NCBI GenBank assembly: GCA_031761405.1
Contig: JASEVX010000008.1
Location: forward strand, 43,913,733 to 43,977,732
Length of the DNA: 64,000 nucleotides
Direction: 5' to 3'
Source of the DNA: Serripes groenlandicus
Lineage: Eukaryota > Mollusca > Bivalvia > Cardiida > Cardiidae
Shown here: positions 21,956-32,345 of the stretch, one piece after another
Numbering within the stretch: position 1 is the first letter of the stretch
How the letters are laid out: each line of letters starts with the position of its first letter
Notes under the pieces: generated by a model
Seen by the model: the letters and a program-made list of their open reading frames with translations, nothing else
What the model was told of the DNA's origin: nothing
Database searches by the model: none
Translations under genes and position numbers: made by a program

Positions 21956-22204
21956 ATGACACGTCCCGCGAGAAAACCAACATTGTAGACTCTGCGTAAA
22001 GTATGGACACGGATCAGCCTAAGCATGCCGCGCAAGCTTACCCGGATAGACACTTTTTTGTTTTAGGAATCATTACTCTATAACTCTATCCCCCTGAGAC
22101 GGAATGTGTCGGCCCGGATCAGTCTGCGCGGACTGCGCAGGCTGATCTGGGTCGATACAGTACGCAGAGGCCATCATGTTGGTTTTTCTCGCGGGACGGC
22201 TCTT
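21956..22204. mobile_element. Family D MITE
   Basis: Ends CACGTCCCGCGAGAAAACC and TTTCTCGCGGGACGGCTCT, with CTCTGCGTAAAGTATGGACA and GGGTCGATACAGTACGCAGA in the arms. It lacks part of the left-centre (the GCCTCCTGTGGATTTT segment of other copies). Confidence 0.88.
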
Positions 22205-22251
22205 ATCATGGCTGCCCAGACAGATATACATCTACATTGAGCATGAATATA

Positions 22252-22464
22252 TTAACCCTTTCAGCGCCGAATTGTTTAAAGTAGACTCTTCCATGTTCAA
22301 ACTCGGACGACTCTATTTTCATGTTATAGGATATTTGGAATATTTTTATAACTCACAGCCAAACAATGCAGATTTCAGGTGAGACAGCTCGTTACGAGCT
22401 GACTCACCTGAATCTGCATTGTTTGCAAAAAGCTCAATATTGCCTTTGGCGCTGAAAGAGTTAA
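22252..22464. mobile_element. Family B MITE, full length
   Basis: Ends TTAACCCTTTCAGCGCCGAA and GGCGCTGAAAGAGTTAA, so TTAA is at both borders as in TTAA-targeting elements. The core palindrome is GAGACAGCTCGTTACGAGCT. CAAACAATGCAGATTTCAGG is mirrored on the right. Confidence 0.9.
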
Positions 22465-22544
22465 GGTTGTTTATGTTCTAGGGAATCGCTCGATACACTG
22501 GTTGTACAGTCTTGTTTGCGTGTTAGTATGGTGTTTGATTAAGC

Positions 22545-22797
22545 GTTCAGCCAACACTATGGCCTCTGCGTAATGTATCGAACCAGATCACGCCGCGCAG
22601 TCCGCGCAGACTGATCCGGGCCGACGCATTCCGTCTCAGGGGAGCTAGAGGTACAGAGTAATCATTCCTGAAACAGAAAATCCACAGGAGGCGAAAAGTG
22701 TCTCTCCGGGTAAGCCTGCGCGACATGCTTAGTCTGATCCGGGTCCATACTTTACGCAGAGTCCACACTGATGGTTTTCTCGTAGAACGGTTCATTT
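22545..22797. mobile_element. Family D MITE, reverse copy
   Basis: Contains GGCCTCTGCGTAATGTATCG, a CATTCCGTCTCAGGGG centre, CTGAAACAGAAAATCCACAG and ACTTTACGCAGAGTCCACAC. The outer ends are more decayed (GTTCAGCCAACACT and TTTCTCGTAGAACGGTTCAT). Confidence 0.85.
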
Positions 22798-22799
22798 GT

Positions 22800-23005
22800 T
22801 CAGTTATATCAAGGCACATTTCCTGGGTAAGTTAACAGTACTACTGGTCCATTTATGCTGACACCAACGTGTCAGTCGTAGTGCTAACCGCATACAACTT
22901 AGCGCCGAGGAGGAAAAGCCATTACTTCGATATTTTTTTCAAAGTGTAAGGTATTAACTCTTCCGGGGATCGAACCCGCGACATCCCACACCCGTGGCGG
23001 ACTTC
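22800..23005 (-). mobile_element. SINE-G, reverse, with tRNA-like head
   Basis: On the plus strand: CCTGGGTAAGTTAACAGTAC, TACTGGTCCATTTATGCTGA, GTCAGTCGTAGTGCTAACC, then GGGGATCGAACCCGCGACAT and CACCCGTGGCGG (reversed B box and A-side). Confidence 0.82.
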
Positions 23006-23265
23006 TTGGTACAATGGCAATTACTAATTATAGGAATTATTCAACTTTATTTAAGTGAAACACCGTTTGCAAGCGTCGTTAAAAAAACACCAGTCCAACA
23101 AAACATCGTAAATAGGTGTAAAGAGCGTGAAGTGTTAAACAGATTGACATTGTAAACTTCTTGACGCAATGTCAACACTGGTTATTGGCAACACCATCAC
23201 ATCACCACGCTTCACCCTGTGTGGGAGGATCGTTGGACTCTGTTACAGAAAACAAACACACAACA

Positions 23266-23490
23266 TTAACCCCTTCCCACATGCATCAATTCTACAGGAG
23301 ACGACTTTGAAAACATTTTGACAATAATTTGGAAAATACCTTCTAATACATGTATGTCGCTTTCAATTGTATTACTGTATTCAGAGACATGTGTTTATAT
23401 GTCTCTGCTGTATTACTGTATTCAGAGACGTGTGTTTATATGTCTCTGCTGTATTACTGTATTCAGAGACATGTGTTTATATGTCTCGGA
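23266..23490. repeat. Family A left end and a 3 x 41-bp tandem repeat
   Basis: TTAACCCCTTCCCACATGCA at 23266 starts a family A copy whose right part is replaced. From 23368 the unit TGTATTACTGTATTCAGAGA...CTCTGC repeats three times exactly 41 bp apart. Each unit contains the inverted pair CAGAGACATG/ATATGTCTCTG. Confidence 0.75.
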
Positions 23491-23649
23491 TGTATTGTGT
23501 TACCAGCACATCGGTCATAATGCTATCCTGAATACACCGAGCGCCTATTATCATTTATCATTTCTCATGAACTTTTGATTCGTAATTTGGCAATGTTTCT
23601 TTTTTATATTTACTTATATATTTACTGATATATTTACTGATATATTTAC

Positions 23650-23928
23650 TGCATGATTATCCCATGCGATTGATTTGACATATCGTCAACTATATGTTAT
23701 AGTTTGATGAAGTTTGCCTTATATAACTATTGCGTCATGTTTGATTATTGCAACATTAATGTAAAGCGATTTTTTTTATATTAATAATATGTTTGATTAT
23801 TTGTATATTCAATTATGTGATATCCCTTACACAATCACAATTCCAATTTGTAAATGTATAAATGTATATAATTGGTTTATGGGCCGGTGGCCAGATTAAG
23901 CAAATTACATTTGAATTGAATTGAATTG
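23650..23928 (+). mobile_element. LINE 3' end (probable)
   Basis: Non-coding sequence ending GGGCCGGTGGCCAGATTAAG then CAAATTACATTTGAATTGAA and two more TTGAA units. A GC-rich hairpin (GGGCCGGTGGCC) followed by short tandem repeats is common at 3' ends of CR1-like LINEs in invertebrates. No reverse transcriptase is present. The call is by appearance only. Confidence 0.5.
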
Positions 23929-24361
23929 GTATGGCCCGATCTGGGATCGATCCTGTGTCTCCCCGGCCCCCGAGGCTCGTGTTCTAAGGATCACATCATT
24001 ATATGACAAGTCTGTAACAGTAGGTATTACTGCTAAATCAAAAGAGTCTGATCTACACATCGGTTTAATACGTAGTTACGCCCTTCCTGAATTAGCAGAA
24101 TAGATAAATATTTTAGGGAAACCCGGAGGAACATTTTTCTTGTAGCGTGCAGGGTTCCCGGACCTCTCTCAATCAAAGTGTTTCAGTAAATGAGGAACGA
24201 CCGGTTCCATTAGTGAGAAAAATACCCAATTTTGTTCTGTTAGCATCGATTTAACCGAGTAATGTTAAACCGGCCTTAAGGAAACAAAGAACAATCGTGA
24301 CTAAATAAGTGAACCGGGTCCGGTGAAATGGGGTCACGTGACATCTCTAGTTCGGGTTCAT
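23929..24361. other. Intergenic, nothing firm
   Basis: A possible tRNA-like remnant lies around 23935-24000 (GATCTGGGATCGATCCTGTG, CGAGGCTCGTGTTCTAAGG). The rest is unique sequence in which I see no family. Confidence 0.35.
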
Positions 24362-24590
24362 TTAACCCTTTCCCACATGCAACACATCTGCAGCAGACGA
24401 CGTGGAAAACATACATTACATATTCTTGCAATTATATATTAAAATCTCTTTAAATGGAAATTTCATTTTTTTGAATAGAGTTGAAAACAAGGTGTCAAAA
24501 GGAGAAATTTCTCATTATGAGCTATTTCTCCTTTTGTCACAATGTTATCAAAATGCGTCTGCTGCCACAGCGAGAATTAAGGGTAGATAC
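24362..24590. mobile_element. Family A MITE joined to the 43-bp array
   Basis: Starts TTAACCCTTTCCCACATGCA, has CTGCAGCAGACGACGTGGAA, and a hairpin core GGAGAAATTTCTCATTATGA with mirrored CTATTTCTCCTTTTGTCACA. The right end runs through GCGTCTGCTGCCAC and is then lost at the start of the 43-bp minisatellite. Confidence 0.82.
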
Positions 24591-24599
24591 ACGTCGTAT

Positions 24600-26590
24600 A
24601 TTTAGGGCTATAATTATAGGTTTTAGTCTGGGATACATACACGTACGGGGCTATAATTATAGGGTTTAGTCTGGGATACATACACATGCGGGGCTATAAT
24701 TATAGGTATAAGTCTAGGATGCATACACATACGGGGCTATAATTATAGGTTTTAGTTTAGGATACATACACATACGGGGCTATAATTTTAGGTTTTAGTT
24801 TAGGATACATACACATACGGGGCTATAATTATAGGTTTTAGTCTAGGATACATACACGTACGGGGCTATAATTATAGGTATAAGTCTAGGATGCATACAC
24901 ATACGGGGCTATAATTAAAGGTTTTAGTCTAGGATACATACACATACGGGGCTATAATTATAGGTTTTAGTCTAGGATGCATACACATACGGGCCTATAA
25001 TTATAGGTTTTAGTCTAGGATACATACACATACGGGCCTATAATTATAGGTTTTAGTCTAGGATACATACACATACGGGGCTATAATTATAGGTTTTAGT
25101 CTAGGATGCATACACATACGGGCCTATAATTATAGGTTTTAGTCTAGGATGCATACACATACGGGGCTATAATTATAGGTATAAGTCTAGGATGCATACA
25201 CATACGGGCCTATAATTATAGGTTTTAGTCTAGGATGCATACACATACGGGGCTATTATTATAGGTTTTAGTCTAGGATACATACCCATACGGGGCTATA
25301 ATTATAGGTTTTAGTCTAGGATACATACACATGCGGGGCTATAATTATAGGTTTTAGTCTAGGATACATACACATGCGGGGCTATAATTATAGGTTTTAG
25401 TCTAGGATACATACACATATGGGGCTATAATTATAGGTTTTAGTCTAGGATACATACACATACGGGGCTATAATTATAGGTTTTAGTCTAGGATACATAC
25501 ACGTACGGGGCTATAATTATAGGTTTTAGTCTAGGATACATACACATACGGGGCTATAATTATAGGTTTTAGTCTAGGATACATACACATACGGGGCTAT
25601 AATTTTAGGTTTTAGTTTAGGATACATACACATACGGGGCTATAATTATAGGTTTTAGTCTAGGATACATACACATACGGGGCTATAATTATAGGTTTTA
25701 GTCTAGGATACATACACATACGGGGCTATAATTATAGGTTTTAGTCTAGGATACATACACATACGGGGCTATAATTATAGGTTTTAGTCTAGGATACATA
25801 CACATACGGGGCTATAATTATAGGTTTTAGTCTAGGATACATACACATACGGGGCTATAATTATAGGTTTTAGTCTAGGATACATACACATACGGGGCTA
25901 TAATTATAGGTTTTAGTCTAGGATACATACACATACGGGGCTATAATTATAGGTTTTAGTCTAGGATACATACACATACGGGGCTATAATTATAGGTTTT
26001 AGTCTAGGATACATACTCATACGGGGCTATAATTATAGGTTTTAGTCTAGGATGCATACACATACGGGGCTATAATTATAGGTATAAGTCTAGGATACAT
26101 ACACATACGGGGCTATAATTATAGGTTTTAGTCTAGGATACATACACATACGGGGCTATAATTATAGGTTTTAGTCTAGGATACATACACATACGGGGCT
26201 ATAATTATAGGTTTTAGTCTAGGAACCATACACATACGGGGCTATAAATATAGGTTTTAGTCTAGGAACCATACACATACGGGGCTATAATTATAGGTTT
26301 TAGTCTAGGATACATACACATACGGGGCTATAATTATAGGTTTTACTCTAGGATACATACACATACGGGGCTATAATTATAGGTTTTAGTCTAGGATACA
26401 TACACATACGGGGCTCTAATTATAGGTATAAGTCTAGGAACCATACACATACGGGGCTATAATTATAGGTTTTAGTCTAGGATACATACACATACGGGGC
26501 TATAATTATAGGTTTTAGTCTAGGATACATACACATACGGGGCTATAATTATAGGTTTTACTCTAGGATACATACACGTACGTGGCTATA
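24600..26590. repeat. 43-bp minisatellite, about 46 copies
   Basis: The unit is GGGGCTATAATTATAGG, then TTTTAGTCTAGG, then ATACATACACATAC (43 bp, measured between successive units at 25679 and 25722). It contains the perfect palindrome CTATAATTATAG. Variants (GGTATAAG for GGTTTTAG, ATGCAT for ATACAT, GGGCCT for GGGGCT, AACCAT) recur in blocks and are densest at the left edge. Copies between about 25620 and 26030 are almost identical, consistent with recent local expansion. Confidence 0.97.
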
Positions 26591-26879
26591 TTAAATGAGG
26601 ATGGACAGTGAAGACTCTGTTGAGACTGAGTGTATGCACATGCTCATCGGAGTCTAGACTATAGGACGATGCAACGAGACCCCTAATTGCCTGGTGCGGC
26701 TAAACCAAAATATATTAATACTCGATATTTAGTAACAAAGGCTTTATTCGATCCAAATGCTTTTCGTTCTTATTCTGCTATTTTTGAATGAGTCATTTTC
26801 ATGTTGGTCATTTGTATTCGAAACGTCAAATCGCTTAAAACGATATACAAACATCCTTGTTTATCCCCGTATTGGCTTG
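26591..26879. other. Unique stretch between array and MITE
   Basis: No family or gene recognised. Confidence 0.4.
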
Positions 26880-27140
26880 TTAACCCTTTCCCTCATAAGA
26901 CAATTTTGAAGCAGACGACTTTGAACATATTTTGTCAAGAAATAGAAAATCTCCATAATTGAATGGATAACCTATGACTAAAAGTGGAAAACATATTGGC
27001 AAAAGGAGAAATTGCACGTTTTGTGCAATTTCTTCTTTTGTCACTATGTTTTCAAAAAGCTGGCTGCTGCACTTTTCCACTTTTAGTCATAGGTTATCCA
27101 TTAAATTATAGAGATTTGTACTTTTTGACAAAATGGTATG
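26880..27140. mobile_element. Family A MITE with strong central hairpin
   Basis: Starts TTAACCCTTTCCCTCATAAG. The core GGAGAAATTGCACGTTTTGT/GCAATTTCTTCTTTTGTCAC is a stem. Further out, GGATAACCTATGACTAAAAG pairs with CTTTTAGTCATAGGTTATCC. The right terminus is not preserved; the SINE-F tail follows. Confidence 0.85.
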
Positions 27141-27180
27141 TTAAACATATTTCTTCATTTTCGAAAAAACCCTCGTCACG

Positions 27181-27209
27181 GTTGATTGATTGATTGATTG
27201 ATTGATTGG

Positions 27210-27247
<38 letters not shown>

Positions 27248-27905
27248 GCAGCTTAACTCCATTTCAACGACATTTCAGTTATCATGACGACCAAATTCAC
27301 CTAACATGTCTTTCCTACCATTCTCCTACTTATTCTCCACATAACATCCTCTGCACTGACTATCTACTTATTCTCCACATAACATCCTCTGTACTGACTA
27401 TCTACTTATTCTCCACATAACATCCTCTGCACAGACTATCTACTATTTCACCACATAACATCCTCTGCACTGGCTATCTACTTATTCTCCACATAACATC
27501 CTCTGTACTGACTATCTACTTATTCTCCACATAACATCCTCTGCACTGACTATCTACTTATTCTCCAGATAACATCCTCTGCACGACTATCTACTTATTA
27601 TCCACATAACATCCTCTGCACTGACTATCTACTATTTCTCCACATAACATCCTCTGCACTGAATATCTACTTATTCTCCACATAACATCCTCTGCACTGG
27701 CTATCTACTTATTCTCCACATAACATCCTCTGTACTAACTATCTACTTATTCTCCACATAACATCCTATGCACTGACTATCTACTTATTCTCCACATAAC
27801 ATCCTCTGCACTGACTATCTACTTATTCTCTTATTGGTCGAAGACGAATGACTCGTCAATCATGGAAAACAAAATGGCCGAGGCGGGGTTCCCTAGCTTG
27901 ACATT
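27181..27905 (-). mobile_element. SINE-F, reverse, enlarged by an internal 38-bp array
   Basis: Begins with a GATT-repeat (the reversed AATC tail, 27181-27244) and AACTCCATTTCAACGACATT, then TTCAGTTATCATGACGACCA, ATTCACCTAACATG. After the array, TTATTGGTCGAAGACGAATG, ACTCGTCAATC and AAAATGGCCGAGGCGGGGTT match the part next to the tRNA-like head in other SINE-F copies. The head itself is truncated. The array sits where other copies have CACCAATACACCACACAGC. Confidence 0.8.
27336..27835. repeat. 38-bp minisatellite, about 13 copies, inside a SINE
   Basis: The unit is CATAACATCCTCTGCACTGA then CTATCTACTTATTCTCCA. Small variants are GTACTGA, CAGACTAT and TATTATCCA. The flanks on both sides belong to the same SINE-F copy. 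Confidence 0.93.
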
Positions 27906-28115
27906 CATCGTCGTTACAGACTCAGCTATCGCGGCTTTCTTCTACAAATGAGCGGCACTGTGTAAGAACCAACCGTAAATCACTTGCTGCCAGTGTAGAT
28001 CCAGATCAACAAGCGTATTTGAGTAGGCTGACTCGGCTTTCGAAAGTCACCCAAGGAACATTTAGGTGGATTTATTTTTAAATCGGTGTTATACTTTTTG
28101 AGGACAAGACTATCT

Positions 28116-28322
28116 TTAACTTTTTCAGCGCAATATTGATGTTTTTGCAAACAATGCTGATTCATGTGAGTCAGCTCGTAACGAGCTGTCTCACCTGAAA
28201 TCAGCATTGTTTGCCTTTTCGTTATCAAAATAGTCCAAAACTTTTATTACATGAGAAATGAAGACGCCCGATTTTGAACATGGAAGAGTCTACTTTAAAC
28301 AATTCGGCGCTGAAAGGGTTAA
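28116..28322. mobile_element. Family B MITE
   Basis: Ends TTAACTTTTTCAGCGCAATA and CGGCGCTGAAAGGGTTAA. Core GTGAGTCAGCTCGTAACGAG with mirror. CCCGATTTTGAACATGGAAG near the right end. Confidence 0.9.
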
Positions 28323-28372
28323 ATGGCTTCTGTTCGCAAATCAAAGGAGGTTTCAAGTATCTGCTGTAAAGC

Positions 28373-28670
28373 TGGTCGAGTCCCGGTAGCTCAGTCGGTA
28401 ACGACGCGGCCCGGCTGTCAATCCAGGGGTTGTGAGTTCGAATCCCGGCACGGCCATCTTTATTTCCGACGTATGACAAAAGTCATTGTTACATGCGTCA
28501 TTCGTCTCCACCAATGGGCTAAATCTAAGTGGAAAAGCAGCCAGTTGCTTGGGAAGATTATTGTGTGGAGTACTGGTGTGGGAAATCCAGGAAACACATG
28601 AGTAGGTGAACTGGCCGCCGTGATATGACTGAGATATGGTTAAAAACGGCGTAAAACCCCAATCAATCAA
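28373..28670 (+). mobile_element. SINE-F, full length, 9-bp target duplication
   Basis: Head with TAGCTCAGTCGGTAACGACG and GAGTTCGAATCCC; the anticodon-side region has an extra CCGG-like insertion. Body GGAAAAGCAGCCAGTTGCTT, CTGGCCGCCGTGATATGACT, tail ACCCCAATCAATCAA. CTGTAAAGC is repeated at 28364-28372 and 28671-28679. Compared with 21578 it keeps an extra segment (GTCATTCGTCTCCACCAATG). Confidence 0.93.
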
Positions 28671-28803
28671 CTGTAAAGCAGTACTTATCCAATTGTATCG
28701 TTTAGCTTGAGTGCACAGGCAGTTTTTTTTTCACACGTGTATTAATTGCGTTAAACTTGTTTTTTCTAGAGCACCGCTCAACTATACCCATATGAAGTAT
28801 GTA

Positions 28804-29147
28804 CAGGGGTGTAGCTTTGCAATAATCAATGTTTAGGCCGTCTCGTGAGAAAATCAACATTTGACTCTGCGTAAAGTATCGACCCGGATCAGCCTAAGCA
28901 TGCCACACAGGCCTACCCGGATAGACACTTTTCGCCTCCTGTGGATTTTCTGTCTCAGGAAAAACTACTTCATACATCTACCCCTCTAAGACGGAATGTG
29001 TCGGCCGGATCAGTCTGCGCGGACAGCGCAGGCTGATCTGGTCGATACATTACGCAGATGTCTATCGCCGCAGCTGCATTTTGGGTGCATTTTGAGAAAA
29101 AATGTGTAGGCACGTGCCTACAGTGCCTAAAGGGAACTACGCCCCTG
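28804..29147. mobile_element. Family E composite MITE, copy 2
   Basis: Ends CAGGGGTGTAGCTTTGC and GGGAACTACGCCCCTG. The interior is the same as in 16397-16743, including the family D part (AAAGTATCGACCCGGATCAG) and the right-hand AGGCACGTGCCTACAGTGCC hairpin. No target duplication is visible. Confidence 0.85.
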
Positions 29148-29231
29148 GGCACGAATGTGCAAGCCGATCTTGGTCTACCTAGTAAGCAATTGAAGTATAA
29201 GTTGTTGCATAACACGATACGCTAATATTGT

Positions 29232-29383
29232 TTAACCTTTTCCCTCATACGACAAAAAGTGGAAAACTTTGTGGCAAAAGGAGAAATTGCACGTTTTGTG
29301 CAATTTCTTCTTTTTTACTATGTTTTCAAAAATCCGTCTGCTGCAGAGGCGTCAGAAAGCGTCTATATCAGGAAAAGGGTTAA
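29232..29383. mobile_element. Family A MITE, short form
   Basis: TTAACCTTTTCCCTCATACG to ATCAGGAAAAGGGTTAA, 152 bp. It has lost the left arm between CATACGACA and AAAGTGGAAAAC. The hairpin core GGAGAAATTGCACGTTTTGT is retained. Confidence 0.88.
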
Positions 29384-29500
29384 CAAAGGACTGGCGACAT
29401 GTCGCTCTTTAAGCCGTAATTGCAGTGCATGATTTCTTTCACCGCAAACAACACTAATAGCCTTTTGCCAGAAGAAATTTGTGTATAGCAGCCATCCAGC

Positions 29501-29630
29501 TGCTGAAGACAGGTGACTGCTTATTGCAAGTTAAATAGCTAAACACTCTACTTAGTTCCTTTTCTGCTGAAGACAGGTGATTGCTTATTGCAAGTTAAAT
29601 AGCTAGACACTCTACTTAGTTCCTTTTCCT
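29501..29630 (+). repeat. 64-bp direct duplication
   Basis: TGCTGAAGACAGGTGACTGC...TAGTTCCTTT occurs at 29501 and again at 29565 with three or so differences. Function unknown. Confidence 0.85.
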
Positions 29631-29915
29631 TCGTATTTTCGCATGCAGCGAACCTATCCGAAAAGGCTAAGTCCATTTGGAAACCGACGTATCGATATTC
29701 ATAACGAGGGTATTTTCAATCTTTGCGCATAAGAAAATATCTGTCCCTGGATTTGTTTTCAATTGTCGAAATGTGACTACAAATAAGTATGAGATATATT
29801 CGCGATATATCATTTACAAATCGTGCATAAATACAAATACAATTATTTGTACAATTCTATACCAAATAAATATATTATACATATACATGATATACACACT
29901 ATTATATTGAAGTGC

Positions 29916-30105
29916 AGTACCCAGAGGACTAGATAAGAGGAGTGAACAGGTCTTTTCCCCACAATATTTCTCTTATTACTCAACCAGATCCTATGTTGTG
30001 GATACGCAAAAGAATCGTGTCACTGAGACGATTCTTTTGAGTACCATCAACATAGGGTTTGAATGTCAAATAATGATTTTAGAACACGAAAAATGCCCCT
30101 TACAT
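29916..30105. mobile_element. Family I MITE
   Basis: CCAGAGGACTAGATAAGAGG on the left, AAAATGCCCCTTACATG on the right, and the core GAATCGTGTCACTGAGACGA flanked by TCAAAAGA/TCTTTTGA. The right terminus is slightly degraded. Confidence 0.82.
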
Positions 30106-30170
30106 GTGAGTACTATTTATAAATACAATGGCTTTCCTCTAGCATGTATTCATTAAATGTGGGCCGTAGT

Positions 30171-30384
30171 TTCACTCTTTCAGCGCCAAAGGCAATATTG
30201 AGGTTTTTGCAAACAATACTGATTCAGGCGAGTCAGCTCGTAACGAGCTGTCTCACCTGAAATCAGCATTGTTTGCCTTTTAGTTATCAAAATAGTCAAA
30301 AAATGGTATTACATGAGAAGTGGAGACGCCCGATTTTGAACATGGAAGAGTCTAGTTTAAACAATTCGGCGCTGAAAGAGTTTA
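30171..30384. mobile_element. Family B MITE
   Basis: CTCTTTCAGCGCCAAAGGCA to TCGGCGCTGAAAGAGTTTA, with core GAGTCAGCTCGTAACGAGCT. The terminal TTAA is degraded on both sides. Confidence 0.88.
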
Positions 30385-31045
30385 ATAATGCTTGACTGTT
30401 TTACTAACTGCCATCTGTGTGATATTTATAAGTGATATAAGATTTGCGTAAAACACGACGTTACACAACAGGTCATGACGTAGAGAATAAGTCTAGCCAA
30501 TGACCTCAGATGAAGCGTTGACTTCAATCTTAATGAAGCCCGCCAATACTTCAAGATGTCACTGAGTTCGGGGATTACGCATAACCAAAACTATTGACGA
30601 GACACCATCAAGTGGCCCTAATTTCAAAAAGGCGTTATCAAAATATGTTTGAAGACAACATTAGGTCTGTTGAGCATTTGGCCATCAGGTTACAGACTCA
30701 CACACACCAATTATTAATGCGACTAGACCAACGTCCGGTATAGATCACTGAAGAGTGCTGGTTCAACCGTCTGGCTCATAGGCAGACGTACGCTTCTGCA
30801 GCAGACGACTTTTGAATACATTGTGGCAAAAGGAGACATATTTTTCCGCAATGTATTCGACTCTGTTCAATGATGAAACGTTCATTATAAAAGGTTTACC
30901 ATATTATTTTAACCAGATGTCTTTGTCTCTGCAGCAGACGACGTTATAAAAAAACATTGTGGCTAAAGAAGAGATTCTATATTTGTGATGACTCAATATT
31001 TTAGACGTTCTCTGCTGCATATTTGTTATATGTGGGCAGGGTTAA
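30385..31045. other. Intergenic with two eroded family A pieces
   Basis: 30385-30785 shows nothing recognised. 30790-30850 (CTGCAGCAGACGACTTTTGA, TGTGGCAAAAGGAGACAT) and 30925-31045 (CTGCAGCAGACGACGTTATA ... GGGCAGGGTTAA) are family A remnants. Confidence 0.5.
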
Positions 31046-31239
31046 CGTCGTCTGTATCGAAATCAGTAGATGACTCGACTATACTCTTGACAATTGAAGA
31101 AATACTACCAATGCAGAGCTGAAAATATTGTTGAAAATGCAGTAGGCCTAACGTCCGCTAAGCGATGCTTGGATTACTATTTCCTTCATACGATATGTCA
31201 TGAGTCGTCCGCTTTTGAACAAACGCCGAGAAAAACAGT

Positions 31240-31502
31240 TGATTGGAATTTAACGCCGTTTTCAACAATTTTTCAGTCATATCAAGTCTGTCAGTTCACC
31301 TACTCATGCGTTTCCTAGCTTTCTCACACCAATACACCACACAGCATACTTTCCAAGCATCTGTTTTTCCAAATAGTCCATTGGTGAAAGACGAATGACG
31401 CTTTGTCAAACTTCGGAAAGAATGTTGACCGAGCTGGGATTCGAACTCACAACCCCTGGGTTGACAGCCCGCGTCGCTACCGAATGAGCTACCATCGCTC
31501 GG
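31240..31502 (-). mobile_element. SINE-F, reverse, full length, 8-bp target duplication
   Basis: Left (3' end) TTGGAATTTAACGCCGTTTT. The right-hand head has GGGATTCGAACTCACAACCC and CGCGTCGCTACCGAATGAGC, the reversed B and A boxes. AAAACAGT is repeated at 31232-31239 and 31503-31510. Confidence 0.9.
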
Positions 31503-31603
31503 AAAACAGTAAGGTTTTCCTAAAAACTGTTTAAACTTAAATTTGATACAGAGTTGAAGATATCGTGGGATATTGAGATACAGCTAGATTCTAGTAAGCT
31601 ATC

Positions 31604-31640
31604 CCAAAGACCTAATAACACTGTGTTATTAGGTCTTTGG
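31604..31640. repeat. Perfect short hairpin
   Basis: AAAGACCTAATAACAC is followed directly by TGTGTTATTAGGTCTTT, a loopless inverted repeat of about 17 bp per arm, with CTATCC partly repeated outside both arms. It may be the core of a small MITE; no other copy was seen. Confidence 0.7.
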
Positions 31641-31659
31641 CTATCCTGAACACTGCTAA

Positions 31660-31821
31660 CTAGTTCACTGCTGAAGTTTACAAAGTCGACAAGTTCATGT
31701 TGAAAATTCGTCCACTAAGTGGCAAACAATGCAGATTTCAGGAGAGACAACTCGTAACGAGCTGTCTCAGGTTTGTTTGCAAAAAAAAACCTTTAATTTC
31801 CTATGGCAGCGAAAGAGTTAA
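31660..31821. mobile_element. Family B MITE, shortened
   Basis: TAGTTCACTGCTGAAG to ATGGCAGCGAAAGAGTTAA. Core GAGACAACTCGTAACGAGCT. It directly abuts the family A copy at 31824. Confidence 0.8.
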
Positions 31822-31823
31822 AC

Positions 31824-32053
31824 TTAACCCTTTCCCTCATACGACAATTCTGCAGCAGACGACTTTGAACATATTTTGTAAACAAGTAGAAAATCTCTAT
31901 AATTGAATGGATAACCTATGACAAAAAGTGGAAAACATTGTGGCAAAAGGAGAAATTGCACGTTTTGTGCAATTTCTTCTTTTGTCACTATGTTTTCAAA
32001 AAGCTGTCTGCTGTAGAGGCGTCAGAAAGCGTTTATATGAGGGAAAGGGTTAA
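31824..32053. mobile_element. Family A MITE, reference-quality copy (230 bp)
   Basis: TTAACCCTTTCCCTCATACG to TATGAGGGAAAGGGTTAA with TTAA at both borders. From outside in: CTGCAGCAGACGACTTTGAA, GGATAACCTATGACAAAAAG, then the hairpin AGGAGAAATTGCACGTTTTG/TGCAATTTCTTCTTTTGTC, then GTCAGAAAGCG near the right end. The TTAA borders suggest a piggyBac-type mobiliser; that is inference. Confidence 0.92.
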
Positions 32054-32195
32054 TGTTGATACAGAGGTGAAGATATGATAGGAAAAAGGAGACACAAGCT
32101 AGTGTGGACCAATTTCTTCTTTTCCCTATATATTCATAAGTCGTCTGCTACACTACTTAGTGTCTAAAATGTATTGCATATCACGGACAGGGTTA
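32054..32195. mobile_element. Family A-like fragment
   Basis: AGGAAAAAGGAGACACAAGC and TTCTTCTTTTCCCTATATAT flank a weak stem. CATATCACGGACAGGGTTAA ends it at 32194. It follows the full copy directly, so one may have inserted beside the other. Confidence 0.6.
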
Positions 32196-32345
32196 ATGTG
32201 ATTCTCATACACTGTGGCACCGAGGGCTGCAACGCTAAGACCATGTCTGACAGAAAACCATAACTCATGTTTAAGACGTCCTGCCTGGACAAGATGATTC
32301 AGATATACAGGGGACACTCGTGACTCTAATCTCATTTCCTTGCTA
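32153..32345 (-). other. Open frame with acceptor-like start, unidentified
   Basis: On the minus strand, after CACGTCTGTAG (about 32345), an open frame reads MRLESRVSPVYLNHLVQAG, RLKHELWFSVRHGLSVAALG, ATVYENH, then runs into the family A-like end. The amino-acid texture is more protein-like than most open frames here. It could be an orphan exon or a fossil. I recognise no family and found no matching donor. Confidence 0.2.

Noticed and set aside
22547..22819. 90-codon minus frame (TLRKVWTRIRLSMSRRLTR)
   Set aside because: The same peptide texture appears in other family D copies (19147, 45406, 63120); it is MITE sequence.
24600..26590. CRISPR-like array
   Set aside because: Units are contiguous 43-bp repeats without unique spacers; this is a eukaryotic minisatellite.
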